From the NCBI RefSeq assembly GCF_030272615.1, contig NC_081414.1, positions 780,244,119-780,308,118 of the forward strand: a DNA stretch of 64,000 nucleotides, in the 5' to 3' direction. The notes beneath the pieces are model-generated. The model had not been told where the DNA came from and did not search any database. It saw nothing but the letters and a program-made list of their open reading frames with translations. Source of the DNA: Cryptomeria japonica. Lineage: Eukaryota > Streptophyta > Pinopsida > Cupressales > Cupressaceae. Numbering within the stretch: the stretch's first letter is position 1; every line of letters begins with the position of its first letter. Positions 1 to 10,429 of this stretch are shown here, piece after piece. The translations under genes and the position numbers were made by a program.

Positions 1-128
1 CAGAATGTGACTCATTGCATTATGGGAGGGCATGGGAGGGATGTATGTCAATGGACTCTGGATGCATGTCGTTTGTATGAAAGGTCACTTTTGGAGCCAG
101 AATAGATGCATCCTAGTGGGAGGAGGTG

Positions 129-1890
129 GTAGGTGGATGAAAATAGTAATAAAATTGGTATCATTCTCCCTAGTTGATTCTCTATGTCTCTTGTAGGAAA
201 AAATGAATTCACAAGAAATTCTTTTCTAAAAATAAAGGTTTTAGAAATGGGTACTTATTAAAAAATATGTTCTCATATAGTGAATATGTATCCATGTTTG
301 TTGGGATATCCAAAATAAATAGATACCAATTTCTATATCTACCTCAGGTACTCGAACTGAAACCAACGCCCACTATTTTCAAAATGACTACCCATTTCTG
401 TCAGGAATTTTTCTTCCTCGATGCTTCTCCTCAATGTGTATGAAAATTATTGCATGCATCACTTATAGAGAAAATATAAGTTTCATAGACTAAAAATGGT
501 CACTCTATAACTACTTCAACTACCACTTGATGGGTCATATCTAGACTTATCCAACATTTATCTTCTACAAAAAATTCAATTGGGAAATATTTTCTACCAA
601 ACTACTTAGGATGAAATTTTGAAACAATATATGGATAATATATCAAGTAGAATATATCATCAAGGATATCCAAGTTAAGTATCTTAGATTCAAGGTGACC
701 CTTTTAAAACCTTTGACCACTCAAATAAAGATATTAGTATATGGAGTACTTCAAGATTCTAAAGTATCAAAAGATAATATATGAGAAAGAATACTTTTGG
801 AGCTAGAAAATACTAAAATGGATGAGTCGAAAAAGAAATGTGCAACTAACCACTATGATTTAGAGACTCACATTTCTCATTGAATAATTAAGATAGTGAT
901 ATCAATGCCTTTTGATAATTTTTTTCTTCAATGGCCTACATATACAATAAGGATCAAATTGAGCTACATATCTTCAAACTAGTGACATCTAAACTTATAA
1001 ACTTAAATCAATTAAAATATAAATTAATAATAGTAAGAAAACCTACTTGATGGTCTTGCAAATTAATTAGGTTGGCTGGAGAATATGGTAGGTGGATTGA
1101 AACGACAAGAAATCTGGTACCTATTTGTCCTAGTCAGATATCTTTATCACATGTGCAAAAAATAAACTCATATTCAATGTTTTAAAAAATGAATAGATTT
1201 TTAAAATGGGTACTTGTTAATAAATGTGTATCCATAGCAAGTACCCATTTTGGCTAGGATATAAAATATAAATAAATACCCATTTTTTTTTTTACCTTGA
1301 ATACCTAATGTGAAATCAATACCAAGTATTTTTAAAATGGGTACTCATTTACATGTCAAGATTTTTATGTTCTTTATTGCTCCCCCTCAATGTGGACCTA
1401 ACTTCTTGTATGTACCCCAATAATGTCCACTTTTTAGTTATTCCAACTACCACTGGTTGGATTGTAAGTATAATTATCCAACATTTATCCTCTACAAAAT
1501 TTAAAACTGGAAATATTTTCCACCAAACTACTCAAAAGGATATTTTGAAACAACATGTGGATAATGTAGAACAAATAGAAGATATCATCAGTGGTTTCCA
1601 TGTTAAGTTTCCATTTGTATAAGGGGACTCTTCACAACCTTTGACCATTCAAATAAAGATTTTGGTAGATGGGTACTTCAAGCTTCCAAAGTACCAAAAG
1701 TTAATATATGATAAAGAATTCTTATGGAGGTACAAAAGGATGCACATATGACTAGAAAAATAAAATAAAATTATTTCCCACTATGCATTAGTGCCATGCA
1801 TAAACACACTAAATAATATGTAGAATGATATCAATGTCTTATATAAATTTTTCATCTAATGGCCTACCATAACAATTAATATTTGCAACT
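129..1890. repeat. Diverged direct duplication, two copies about 0.95 kb apart
   Basis: Copy 1 spans about 129-960 and copy 2 about 1075-1890 in the same orientation. Landmarks recur in the same order: a 'gtaggtgga' start, 'aaatgggtactt', 'ccaactaccact', 'atccaacattta', 'atattttc.accaaactact', 'cctttgacca.tcaaataaag' and 'aatggccta'. Both copies carry many substitutions and small indels. Copy 2 has an 89-codon open stretch (1353-1622), but copy 1 does not keep it open, so coding is not supported. It may be two remnants of one dispersed repeat or an old segmental duplication. I recognise no family. Confidence 0.6.
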
Positions 1891-2358
1891 TCCAATAAAG
1901 GAATGAAAAACTAATCAATTATCTTGGTAAAATATAAATATCAAATCTCAATTAGATGAATACAAATGTGATTTTATAAAACATAAATTTATATATTTAA
2001 TAATACAAATAAAAATACATGAAATATTTAAGAAATTTATTTTCTATTTTGAAGTCAAGTATGAAAATGAAGACAATATTCCTAGTTTATTGTCACTCTC
2101 TACTCTTCTTATTTAAAAAGTGAAGGTAATGCAAAACTTTGATTTTAAATAGAATGTTTTAGAATCTCTTTTACAACAATTAAAAATAACAAAAAACATA
2201 TAAAATATAAATAAAAGAAATTATATTTCTCTAAGTCATTTAACCATTATAAAACTTATCACAAAATTAGAAAAATCAATTATTGAAATTATTAAAATTG
2301 TTATAAAATAGGTCCCACTAAAAAATATTATTTTTTAAACAAAATTGTATTTCATAAA

Positions 2359-2509
2359 AATAGAAATTATAGGGGATGACCCCACAACATAGTGGTTGGC
2401 TACAATCATCCTACATGGGAGGCTTGAGGTTCGACGATCTCATTAGTTCATTGTTCCAGTCAAAAGCAATTTTGGCTATGATTGATTAAAAAAACCAATA
2501 GAAATTATA
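2359..2509 (+). mobile_element. tRNA-derived SINE (short) with 13-bp TSD
   Basis: A 125-bp body (2372-2496) is bracketed by a perfect 13-bp direct repeat AATAGAAATTATA at 2359-2371 and 2497-2509, the mark of target-primed insertion. The head has a box-A-like stretch (TAGTGGTTGGCT, about 2390-2401) and a box-B-like GGTTCGACGATC (2428-2439), the internal RNA polymerase III promoter layout of tRNA-derived SINEs. It ends in a short A-run (2488-2494). Its tail (about 2450-2475) matches the tail of the SINE at 9049-9344. Confidence 0.7.
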
Positions 2510-3214
2510 ATTAAACTCACATCAAAACCAAAATAACAATATATTTCTTATACTCTTTATCTATTGATCAATTAGTGATGAATGGATTGATAGTAGAGCA
2601 TGTAGATATATTGTGTGCAAAAATATATTAGGAGATAATTTAGTAATAAAAGACAAAAGAATGCATGTAAAATTAGAGTAATTAATGAAATAAATGAAGA
2701 GGAACTATTCCTTCCAAATTAAGGAAATTTTTCCTATCATATTTTAAAAAAGATAATTTTAAAATTTCTTTTAATTAAGGATAAAATAAAATGATTATTG
2801 CAAAGGTATTAAACAATATTCTCATTGATTTTAATAATGCTTCAAAAGAAAATCTATTATCAAGACAAAACTAAAAATAAAACACAATTATGAGATACAA
2901 GAGTATGAAACCTAAATATTAGATGTCTAATGAAATTTTTCATTACAATCTTTCAATTGGATTAGTAAAACAAAATTAATAATTAGAAACTTGTAAAGGC
3001 TTTGTTCCAGAAACAAGATACACCGCCCTTAAATAAAATCATAATTTTATTTTATCCAAAATAGTACAATTTACTCCATAATTATTGAATGGGGCTAATG
3101 ATTGAATGTGGCCATTTTAGGATCGTTTTCTTAAGGGATCTTTATACAAACTTGCATTTATTAATCATTATTTTAGATAATTGTTGAATTGAGGAAAAAT
3201 TTGGAAATAATTTT
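2510..3214. other. AT-rich spacer without recognisable gene
   Basis: This stretch is very AT-rich with stops in all frames and no motif, LTR end or internal promoter that I recognise. Confidence 0.5.
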
Positions 3215-3480
3215 ATGCCATGTTGATTTCATTATCACCTTTATTATTTTCTTGATATTTTTATTATCACATATTCTTATTCTTAATTAAGAATAAGAAT
3301 ATGTGATAAATTATGACCTATTAGAGTAATAGATCTATTATAACATATTCGTATTCTTATTCTTAATAATAGATCTTATTATCACATATTATTATTGTTC
3401 ATTAAGATCTATTATTCTAATAGGTCATAATTTATCATTATGTTGATTTCATTATCACATATTCTTATTCTCAATGTTAA
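3215..3480. repeat. Fold-back cluster: 46-bp palindrome plus 33-bp inverted repeat
   Basis: Positions 3264-3286 and 3287-3309 form a perfect 46-bp palindrome (23-bp arms, no spacer). Overlapping it, 3304-3336 is the reverse complement of 3405-3437 with one mismatch, giving a 33-bp stem and a 68-base loop. The phrase 'atgttgatttcattatcac' occurs on both sides (about 3221 and 3440). It could be a decayed fold-back or MITE-like element, or the product of template switching. No transposase or clear TSD was seen. Confidence 0.65.
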
Positions 3481-3639
3481 GTCAATCAATAAAGCTATTA
3501 ATTATGTGTTAAATAAAATTTTCTCTATCAAAGTAATATTAACTAAACTCTTTATGATTGTTTTGATAGATGAAGTTTAGTAAAAACAATGTATTAAAGA
3601 GTATTAAAAACAATGTAGTAAAAACAATGTATTAGAGAT

Positions 3640-4041
3640 CATTTAGGCTTTCTCTTGGTAGCTAAGTCCTCTTTCATTCCTCCTGGAACTAATAATGTAG
3701 CAAAAGCTCTTTCTTTACTATATGGACTGACATTGGCAAAACAAAATAGATTTCACAGGTTACATGTTGAAGGAGATTCCTCTTTAATAGTGAAGGCTTG
3801 CATTTCCAGATATTCGTTTAACTGGAAAATTTACTAGATTTAAAAACTTGAGCATTGTCATTAATACTCGTTTGAGGAATGCAGGATTTCTCACATATTT
3901 AGAGAATGTAATAGTGTTGTAGATGTTTTAGCAAATTTGGGTTGTGTTACACTAGTAGTGGATTTTGGATCTCCAAATTTCAAGATAGAAAAATTTCCTC
4001 AACTTGCAAGCATTATCAATGAGGAAAGGAAAAATATTTAA
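3640..4041 (+). pseudogene. RNase H-like domain fragment of a plant LINE
   Basis: The frame at 3655-3837 reads as the core of the plant RVT_3-type RNase H domain: an alpha-helix ending in 'ALSLLYGLTLA', then 'LHVEGDSSLIVKA' with the family's D-S-x-L-x-V pattern. After a stop, the domain resumes at about 3880-4040 with 'HIFRECNSVVDVLANLG', the usual end of this domain (R-E-x-N-x-x-A-D-x-L-A). The N-terminal catalytic strand is missing and there is at least one nonsense change and one frame change. This domain ends plant LINE ORF2 proteins and some domesticated proteins; a 5'-truncated LINE is the simplest reading. Confidence 0.65.
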
Positions 4042-4555
4042 ATAGTTGACACACTCACTGTACCATCAACCTCTTGTCTATATGTTTTTACTATGGCTTT
4101 GTTGACCGAGCATTTAATGAAGTTCTCCATACTTGCAGCAAGTGGATTATAAGTATGGCATGATTAATTTTTTCTATGAACTTCCATGTTGGAAGTACGG
4201 TGGTTGTTTCCCTATGAATTTCGTGAGATCAAAATCATTTCCATGTTTAATTTCACACACAAGACATTGTTTGTCATCCCGCAGAATAATTAATAATCTT
4301 AGTATTAAGCATGTTGCCTTTCCCTACTAATTATTACATAACAGATGAAGATATGAAATGATTTTTGTAGGGTATGAGAATTTCAAGACAAACAATGCTT
4401 TTAATGGGTTTCATTCATAACTAGCATATGCTTGCTTCTATAGTCTGCCCTATTTTATTGCATAAGGGACTACTCCCCACGAAACAACAGAGTGCCTGTG
4501 TTAGTTGTTGATTGGGAAAAGCCATTTGAGGACCATATTATTGAAGATTAGCTGG
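4042..4555. other. Unassigned spacer
   Basis: No family was recognised. A 65-codon open stretch at 4133-4330 has no motif and is not supported as a gene. Just before the solo LTR, about 4495-4553, one frame reads 'VPVLVVDWEKPFEDHIIED', which might belong to the same decayed gene as 6165-6870, but I cannot show it. Confidence 0.3.
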
Positions 4556-6164
4556 GTATTTGGTGTAGGAGCACCCTTTTAGACTCCTTCTCTTTCTTTG
4601 TTTTGTTGGTAATATGCTTCTTATGAAGCCTTTGTATATAAAATAATTAGCCAAGTGCTCATAGGTCCTAGGTAGAGTCCTAGAGGTGATCTTAGGGGTC
4701 ATAAGTCAAAATTATGATGGTTTTGAAAATGGAGGTTGTGTGTGTCCTAGAGGTGTTTAGGGGTCCTTCATATCATGGTGGTGTCCTTAGGTTGGCTGAT
4801 TGTGGGTCTAGGAGTCATGAAGAGCAACATAGTGAAAGTTGCTCAAAAGTTGCAAAAGTTGCATGAAAACTTTTAAAAGTTGTCAAGCAACTTTTCCACC
4901 ATGTTGTCAAAATCGTTAGGTTGGCATGGAAAACCCTAAATGTGGCACACTGACTAAGGTATGGGTAGTATAAGATGTTTTAAACCCTAAGTTAAAGGGT
5001 TGGTTGTCAGAGATTGTACGGCTCAAGCAAACTGTACTGACTGTGACTGTTTGTGAGTTACCAGTCTGTTTGAATGAAGTTACCGAGCAAGCAAATGGAT
5101 TTATTTGTGATCCAACCTATGTGGAATGTCTTCTTGAATGTATATTGCTTCATTTTGAGTGATTAGTTTATCTTTTTGTTTACCAGAAGAGTGTGTTTGT
5201 AAATAGTTTGTGAATTGCAGTTTTACTGTCCAGTGTTGAACCAGTTTGAGTAAATGAAGTCTTGATTCCATTCCCCATTGTGGAACCACCATGAAACCAT
5301 GGGGGATGGATGTGGAGAGCTTGTACCATAGTCCCAAACAAGAAGGGCCCTTGGAAATGCAAGGAGGCCAAGCAAATGCCCATTCCTAGGTGAGACTGGA
5401 CAGTGCCCGGTTAGGAATGGTTGTTGGTGAAGAGGTCTTGGAGAGCAAGGTTGAATAGAGGAGTATACACCCTTTGGAGGAGCTATAAAGGAGTGTGTGA
5501 AGAACCAATGGTGTGAAGGAGAAGTCTCCACCAATTCAGATAGGGAGGATAAAACACAAAAAATTCCCTATGACCCAAGCAGACCCTAAAAACCCTCACA
5601 AAACCCTTAAAAACCTTAAAATCCACCAAGGACAGAGTACGGACACTAGGGGGCCTAAAACCTGGAAAATCCTTGAGTCTTTTCCAAATGAAGGGCAATC
5701 CTTTTTGGGAGATTGGGTTGTTTGTGCGTCAGTTGTGAGAGGGAGCCCTAAAAGACCAGTTAGGAGGCCTAATTGGTCCTAATCCTTGTAGCCCTATTTT
5801 GTAGGAAAAACACAAAATGGTGAAAGCGGTAAGGGGTTAGAATCTTGAAACCTCTTGGGGGCTCATGAATGGGTGGATATACCATGAAATAGACCTAAAA
5901 CAACCTTGCTAAGACCTTGGAAGGTGTGGAACAAGATTTGCCCTTATTAGCCATAGTAAGGGGTTTTGAGTCTCATGAGTAGGTGAGACCTTAGGAGCAG
6001 CAAAGCAACACATTGGTGGGTGGATTGGGCAAGGTCAGGGGATTCCTAAAGAAAAGGAAGTCTTAGAGACCCTAGGGTATGAGGAGAACACCAGGTCACC
6101 CAACAAAAGGGTCCTAGAGCATAGACTAGGCTAGTTTATCCCATACCCCATCCCATCAATATTA
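4556..6164 (+). mobile_element. Solo LTR, same family as chromovirus A
   Basis: Positions 4561-6159 align end to end with both LTRs of element A (16951-18539 and 23199-24795), starting TGGTGTAGGAGCACCC and ending CCCATCCCATCA. It is bounded by a 5-bp TSD with one transition, GTATT (4556-4560) and ATATT (6160-6164). No primer site or internal sequence follows, so it is the product of LTR-LTR recombination. It carries more substitutions than the A pair, so it is probably older. The minus-strand open stretches at 5101-5698 lie inside the LTR and have no coding support. Confidence 0.9.
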
Positions 6165-6870
6165 TTTTCAACACCTCTTGTCAACACTGCATACGAAGCA
6201 TCAAGCAGATTATTGACGAAGAAATACTTTATCCGCAGGAGAAAAGGTTTAATTTTCCTTCATAATTGTGTTCTATATTTCTCTCCAATTTAGTGGATTT
6301 GTAGATTACTTAAATGATAATCAACTCTTGGATGCCATCCGTCAGTATGATTTGTGGAATGGTAAGGCAAGAGTTGGTGGACCACTCTCCAAGAAGCTTC
6401 TGCTCACACATGAGGAATTTCCTACAATATTTGATAGCATAAAGCAGTCTCTTTCCCTACAAAATGTGAGACCCTTCCAAATTGTTGCTCGCAATGCTGG
6501 GAGAAGCTTAAACCCATTTAAAAAGAAATTTTTTCTCTAAAATGCATGCCATCCTAGCAATTTTAGGTCATGATCATGGACAAACAAAGCCATCTATTAT
6601 TTCTCCGATAATTCTAGTGGGTGATGAAATTTCTATGTAGGTGAACAATATTTCTCCTTCTCCTCAGCTCTCCTTTGATCAAATCAATGAAATACATGGT
6701 TCACCGATTGAAGATCTTATATCAGCCTTTGCTGCACTCAATATCGGTGATGGATTTTTGTTGAGATTGCAAGGATTGGAGAAGTAATCCTTGACATTCA
6801 CCCCAGGTTCAAGGACCAGCTAGTCATTGTTGGTTATGGGTTCTTAGTGTTTGCAGCATATGGAGATGTA
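6165..6870 (+). pseudogene. Unidentified exon-like remnant
   Basis: I do not recognise this protein. A pyrimidine-rich tract ending in AG at 6292 looks like a splice acceptor, and the frame after it stays open to 6540 (end of translation 'LNPFKKKFFL'). The residues look protein-like rather than random: 'VDYLNDNQLLDAIRQYDLW' and 'LTHEEFPTIFDSIKQSL'. Further short protein-like stretches follow in shifted frames (for example around 6690-6770 and 6780-6870) between stops. It reads as a decayed fragment of a cellular gene or processed copy, split upstream by the solo LTR. A short functional exon cannot be excluded. Confidence 0.35.
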
Positions 6871-8054
6871 ATTTTGACAATTTATTCTGGATTGGAGCCT
6901 TCCAATTTAGCCTATTAAGTCATTGCAGTACTAGTATGCGAGTCATTTTCTATTTCAGCTCTGAATAATAGGTTTTGCAAGCACTCCTTTAGATTGATAA
7001 ATTAGTTTGCGTATCATTTTTTCCTGGTATAACATAATCGATTACATCAGCATTCTAGTATTCAAGATCTAGTAAGATAAGCAATTTTTTGTTGACTTTT
7101 TCCTATGTGGTTCGTTACTCCGATTTGCTAGCTGGTATCGTCAGTGTTCCTATTTCATATCTTCTCTAGTAGCATGTTAGAGTCTCTTTGGTATCCAGTA
7201 TTAGTTTTAGTGGTGATGATTATGTTGTACTGGTAAAAAAGCCTCTTTGGTAACCCATTTTAGTTTTGGTGGGAGTGATAATGTTGTACCAGTATGATAG
7301 TTTTGTAATTCAATTGGCTACATTCCTTTTTCCGCACTTTACAAATATTCGAATATGCTCATTGGTCATTGGTGATGGCAGGTCTATAGTGCTCAGGCAT
7401 CCTCACAGAATTTTATCAAGATCATTGATAATCGGCTGATTCTAGGATTTCTCTTAGTTTATCCTATTCCACTATTCTCATATGTGGCCTTTATGAGGTT
7501 TGTAGGGGTTCCTTATAGCTCCGTTTTTTCTTTCTCCATTGTATCTGAGCAAGGATATTAGGTTTTCTTCCTGGTTATTTCCCTATTGAGCTCTTGAATT
7601 AGTTTTCCTATATATATATTTGTAGCTTGCCACTTTCACCAAAAATAAAAAGCCATAAATTTTATTTAATGATACGAAAGTAACATAATATTTATTTAAA
7701 TCTACATTAAAATATATACAAAAGTGACGATTTGATACGTTGAGTAAATTATCATAATTTAAATTATTTTATTATATATATGAATTTGTTTTCTCCTCAT
7801 AACACTATTCATCATAGAGATTAGGTGTATATGAGAGTAGTAATTTAACTTATTAAATATGTTAAGGAAATACTTACAAATTGTATGATTTAATTAGAGA
7901 ACTTATTTATAAATTGAAAAACTAAATTCATATTATACAGAATAAATTATTCTATTGATTTTTGGTACAATAATATATATATTTTTAGAAACATATATTT
8001 TATTTTAATTATAATTTACAATTGAATAAAAAGTACTAGATATTTTAAATTTAA
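6871..8054. other. Spacer without recognisable gene
   Basis: A moderately AT-rich part (to about 7640) may continue the decayed sequence upstream. Within it two similar phrases recur about 75 bp apart ('gcctctttggta..ccattttagttttggtgg' near 7230-7280 and its relative near 7180-7215). After 7640 it is almost pure A/T. No gene was seen. Confidence 0.4.
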
Positions 8055-8306
8055 AATATTAAAAAGAACGTAATTAATCGATAGGCTATTCCTTGTGGGG
8101 AACTCCCTAGCAAAATCCACAATTCTCATGTAGATAGAAACAACTTTTTGACATGGGAACAATTATACGATACTATTAAATATTAAAAAGAACACTAATT
8201 AATCGATAGCCTATTCCTTGTGGGGAACTCCCCACCAAAATCCAAAATTCTCACATGGATAGAAACAACTTTTTTACATGGGAACAATGATATGATACGA
8301 TTAAAT
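8055..8306. repeat. Two-copy tandem repeat, 124-bp unit
   Basis: Two adjacent copies with period 124 bp (about 8055-8178 and 8179-8306) share 'tattaaaaagaac', 'taattaatcgatag', 'ctattccttgtggggaactc', 'agaaacaactttt' and 'acatgggaacaat'. A few substitutions separate them. No coding potential was seen. Confidence 0.75.
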
Positions 8307-9048
8307 TTAATGTTGTGCATTCATAATGTATGATTTGTGACTTAAAAAGTGAGTCCATTTGCCTTAGTTGTTTTGTGTTTGGATATATTTATTAAATTTT
8401 TATGATAACTCTACTTTTCCACATTGAATAGTTCAACTTTCCTTATCCTTACATGTAAGTTGTTGCATTTATTGAAGTTAAAATGGTTTCATAAAAGGCT
8501 TTCTTGTTGATCGAAAAAATTAGTTTTGCAGAGTAATTGAAAAATAATCCTTTAGTTTTAATTGAAACATAATCCTTTGTATTAAATTTTCTTAAGAAAT
8601 GAGGCAAATATTTATATAATTAAGTGAAATAGTATAAATAATAAATAAATATATTTTATAATTAAATATAATATATGTAAACTTTAGTAAATAATATATA
8701 AGTATATATTATAAATAATTATATTGTTATTAAAATCATTATTATATATAATTTAATTAAACTTATTTAAATTATTAATTAATTATAACTCTTTATAAAT
8801 TATTCTACATATATGTATTATGAATATATTTTTCTTCGAGTTTTCTTATATTTTATTTTTCTTCTATTAAGCTATAAAAAAGAATGTGATTTTTATCACA
8901 AGACACATTTATATTTAAATCCTAATAAATTGAAAATAATAAGCTCATTGCATATTAATATTAAATTATTTTATTATTATTATTGTATTTATTTTAGGTT
9001 ATTTTTTATTGTTATATAATGTCAAATAGAATGTAAATAATATTTACC
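8307..9048. other. A/T-rich spacer
   Basis: Very AT-rich with long A/T runs. The 68-codon open stretch at 8813-9019 is rich in F, Y, I and K because of base composition. No gene was found. Confidence 0.5.
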
Positions 9049-9344
9049 ATTCATTATTTTTTTTTGATTGGTAATTGGTCGAAGCTTGAATAGCTTTTGA
9101 CTGGAGCTATGAACCAGTGGGGACATAGTAGTGGGCCCCATCCCCATTACATATCTTTGAATTATTATTATTATTATGTTTGATTAGATTGACCCCAAGA
9201 CCTTCCCCATCCTATGGAAGGCCAAGAGTCACAACTTAGAGTTCCACTTTAGATGTCCCTATTGGGAATTGAACTTGGGTCTCCACAATGAGAACCCAGT
9301 GTTTTAACCAGTTAAGATCAACCCCTTAGACAATATTCATTATT
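9049..9344 (-). mobile_element. tRNA-derived SINE (long) with 10-bp TSD
   Basis: On the minus strand a 276-bp body (9059-9334) starts with a tRNA-like head: box A-like CTGGTTAAAACACTGGG (9297-9313) and box B-like GTTCAATTCCC (9264-9274). It ends in an A-run (T-run on plus, 9059-9065). A perfect 10-bp TSD, ATTCATTATT, flanks it at 9049-9058 and 9335-9344. The last 60 or so bases before the A-run contain 'CCAGTCAAAAGCTATT', matching the tail of the SINE at 2359-2509, while the heads differ. Confidence 0.8.
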
Positions 9345-10029
9345 ATATGTATAGGAATTTAACTTTGAGTAACTAACTTTCCCACCCCATTCAACTTTAA
9401 CCTTCAAATAGTAGTTAATAAAAAAATCTCAACTCTAACATTTTCTTTAGTTAACTTTTTTTTTTTTTATCAATTTGTTGGAAATAAATAAATATTTTTC
9501 AATCAAATATTAATCGTTCTAATTTTTTAAATATTAGTTCTTTCAATTATCTAAATTATTTTATCTAAAATTAAAATGTATCTTTAAAATTTATTTAAAT
9601 GTATTATTATATGTCAAAGGAATACTTTATAAAATAAATACAATATGAAATAGTAAACAAAATAAACTATATATATTAAAAAATTAAATTTATATAATAT
9701 AATATTTTAATAATAAAATATATAAATATTAAATACAATGTATATATAGTTAATTATATATCTACATTTCACTATCTCTCTTATACACTCCATCTTTTTG
9801 CCCCCCGCCTCTCTATATTTATCCTACTCTCTCTACCTCTCTATATCATTTCAATATTAAAAATTTAAATGATTAAAGAATATTTTACAATAAAAAATGA
9901 TTAGCAAATTTATAAAATATTTTATTGCAATATATAGAATACTATATTTATTAATTCAATTCCAATCCTTAATCTAATGTGAATATTAAATAATGGTTAC
10001 ACTTAAGGTTGGGGTAAACAATGGTTAAA
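9345..10029. other. A/T-rich spacer
   Basis: No gene or family was recognised. A pyrimidine-rich stretch with CTCTCTA-type repeats lies at about 9767-9850. Confidence 0.5.
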
Positions 10030-10420
10030 TTTAAGGTTTCCCTTCTAAGATAAAGCTTAGACTAGAGCTAGGGTAAGTATTAGGGATCGAGTTAGTGTTA
10101 GGATTGAATTACATGATTAGTATTCTAGGTAAAAGCTTGAGGTTAGGGTTAGAATTGATTTAGGATTAGAATTAGCATTAGAGTTCAATTAGGATTGGAG
10201 TTGGTCTTCGTCACTTTTAAAAAAGGGCTAGAAAAATTTTTAGGGCAAGGGTTCAATTAGTATTAGGGTTAAGGTTAGTATTATGGTTAGAGATAATGTG
10301 TGTTATATTAGGGTTAGTATGTAATTAAAGTCATAGTTCCATATGCAATCCTAACTATGATCGTAATGACAACCCTTACACTATCCCCAACCTTTAGACC
10401 TAATTCGAGTCGTAAACCTA
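10030..10420. repeat. Degenerate telomere-like GGTTAG block with a strand switch
   Basis: From about 10060 to 10320 the plus strand is rich in TTAGGGTTAG, GGTTAGGGTTAG and related hexamers mixed with ATTAGGATTAG. From about 10345 to 10420 the complementary form (CCTAAC, CTAACACTAACC) dominates. It resembles an old interstitial telomeric or TTAGGG-like minisatellite block with an inverted part. The usual plant telomere unit TTTAGGG is not preserved, so this is resemblance only. Confidence 0.5.
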
Positions 10421-10429
10421 ACACTAACC

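Noticed and set aside
1353-1622. 89-codon open stretch
   Set aside because: It lies in copy 2 of the direct duplication; copy 1 has stops and indels in the same place, so coding is not supported.
4133-4330. 65-codon open stretch after the RNase H fragment
   Set aside because: No motif and no continuation; it may be noise or an unidentifiable relic.
5101-5782. Several overlapping open stretches on both strands
   Set aside because: They lie inside the solo LTR, are not conserved as frames in the two LTRs of element A, and have no domain.
8813-9019. 68-codon F/Y-rich open stretch
   Set aside because: A product of A/T-rich composition; no motif and no neighbour gene.
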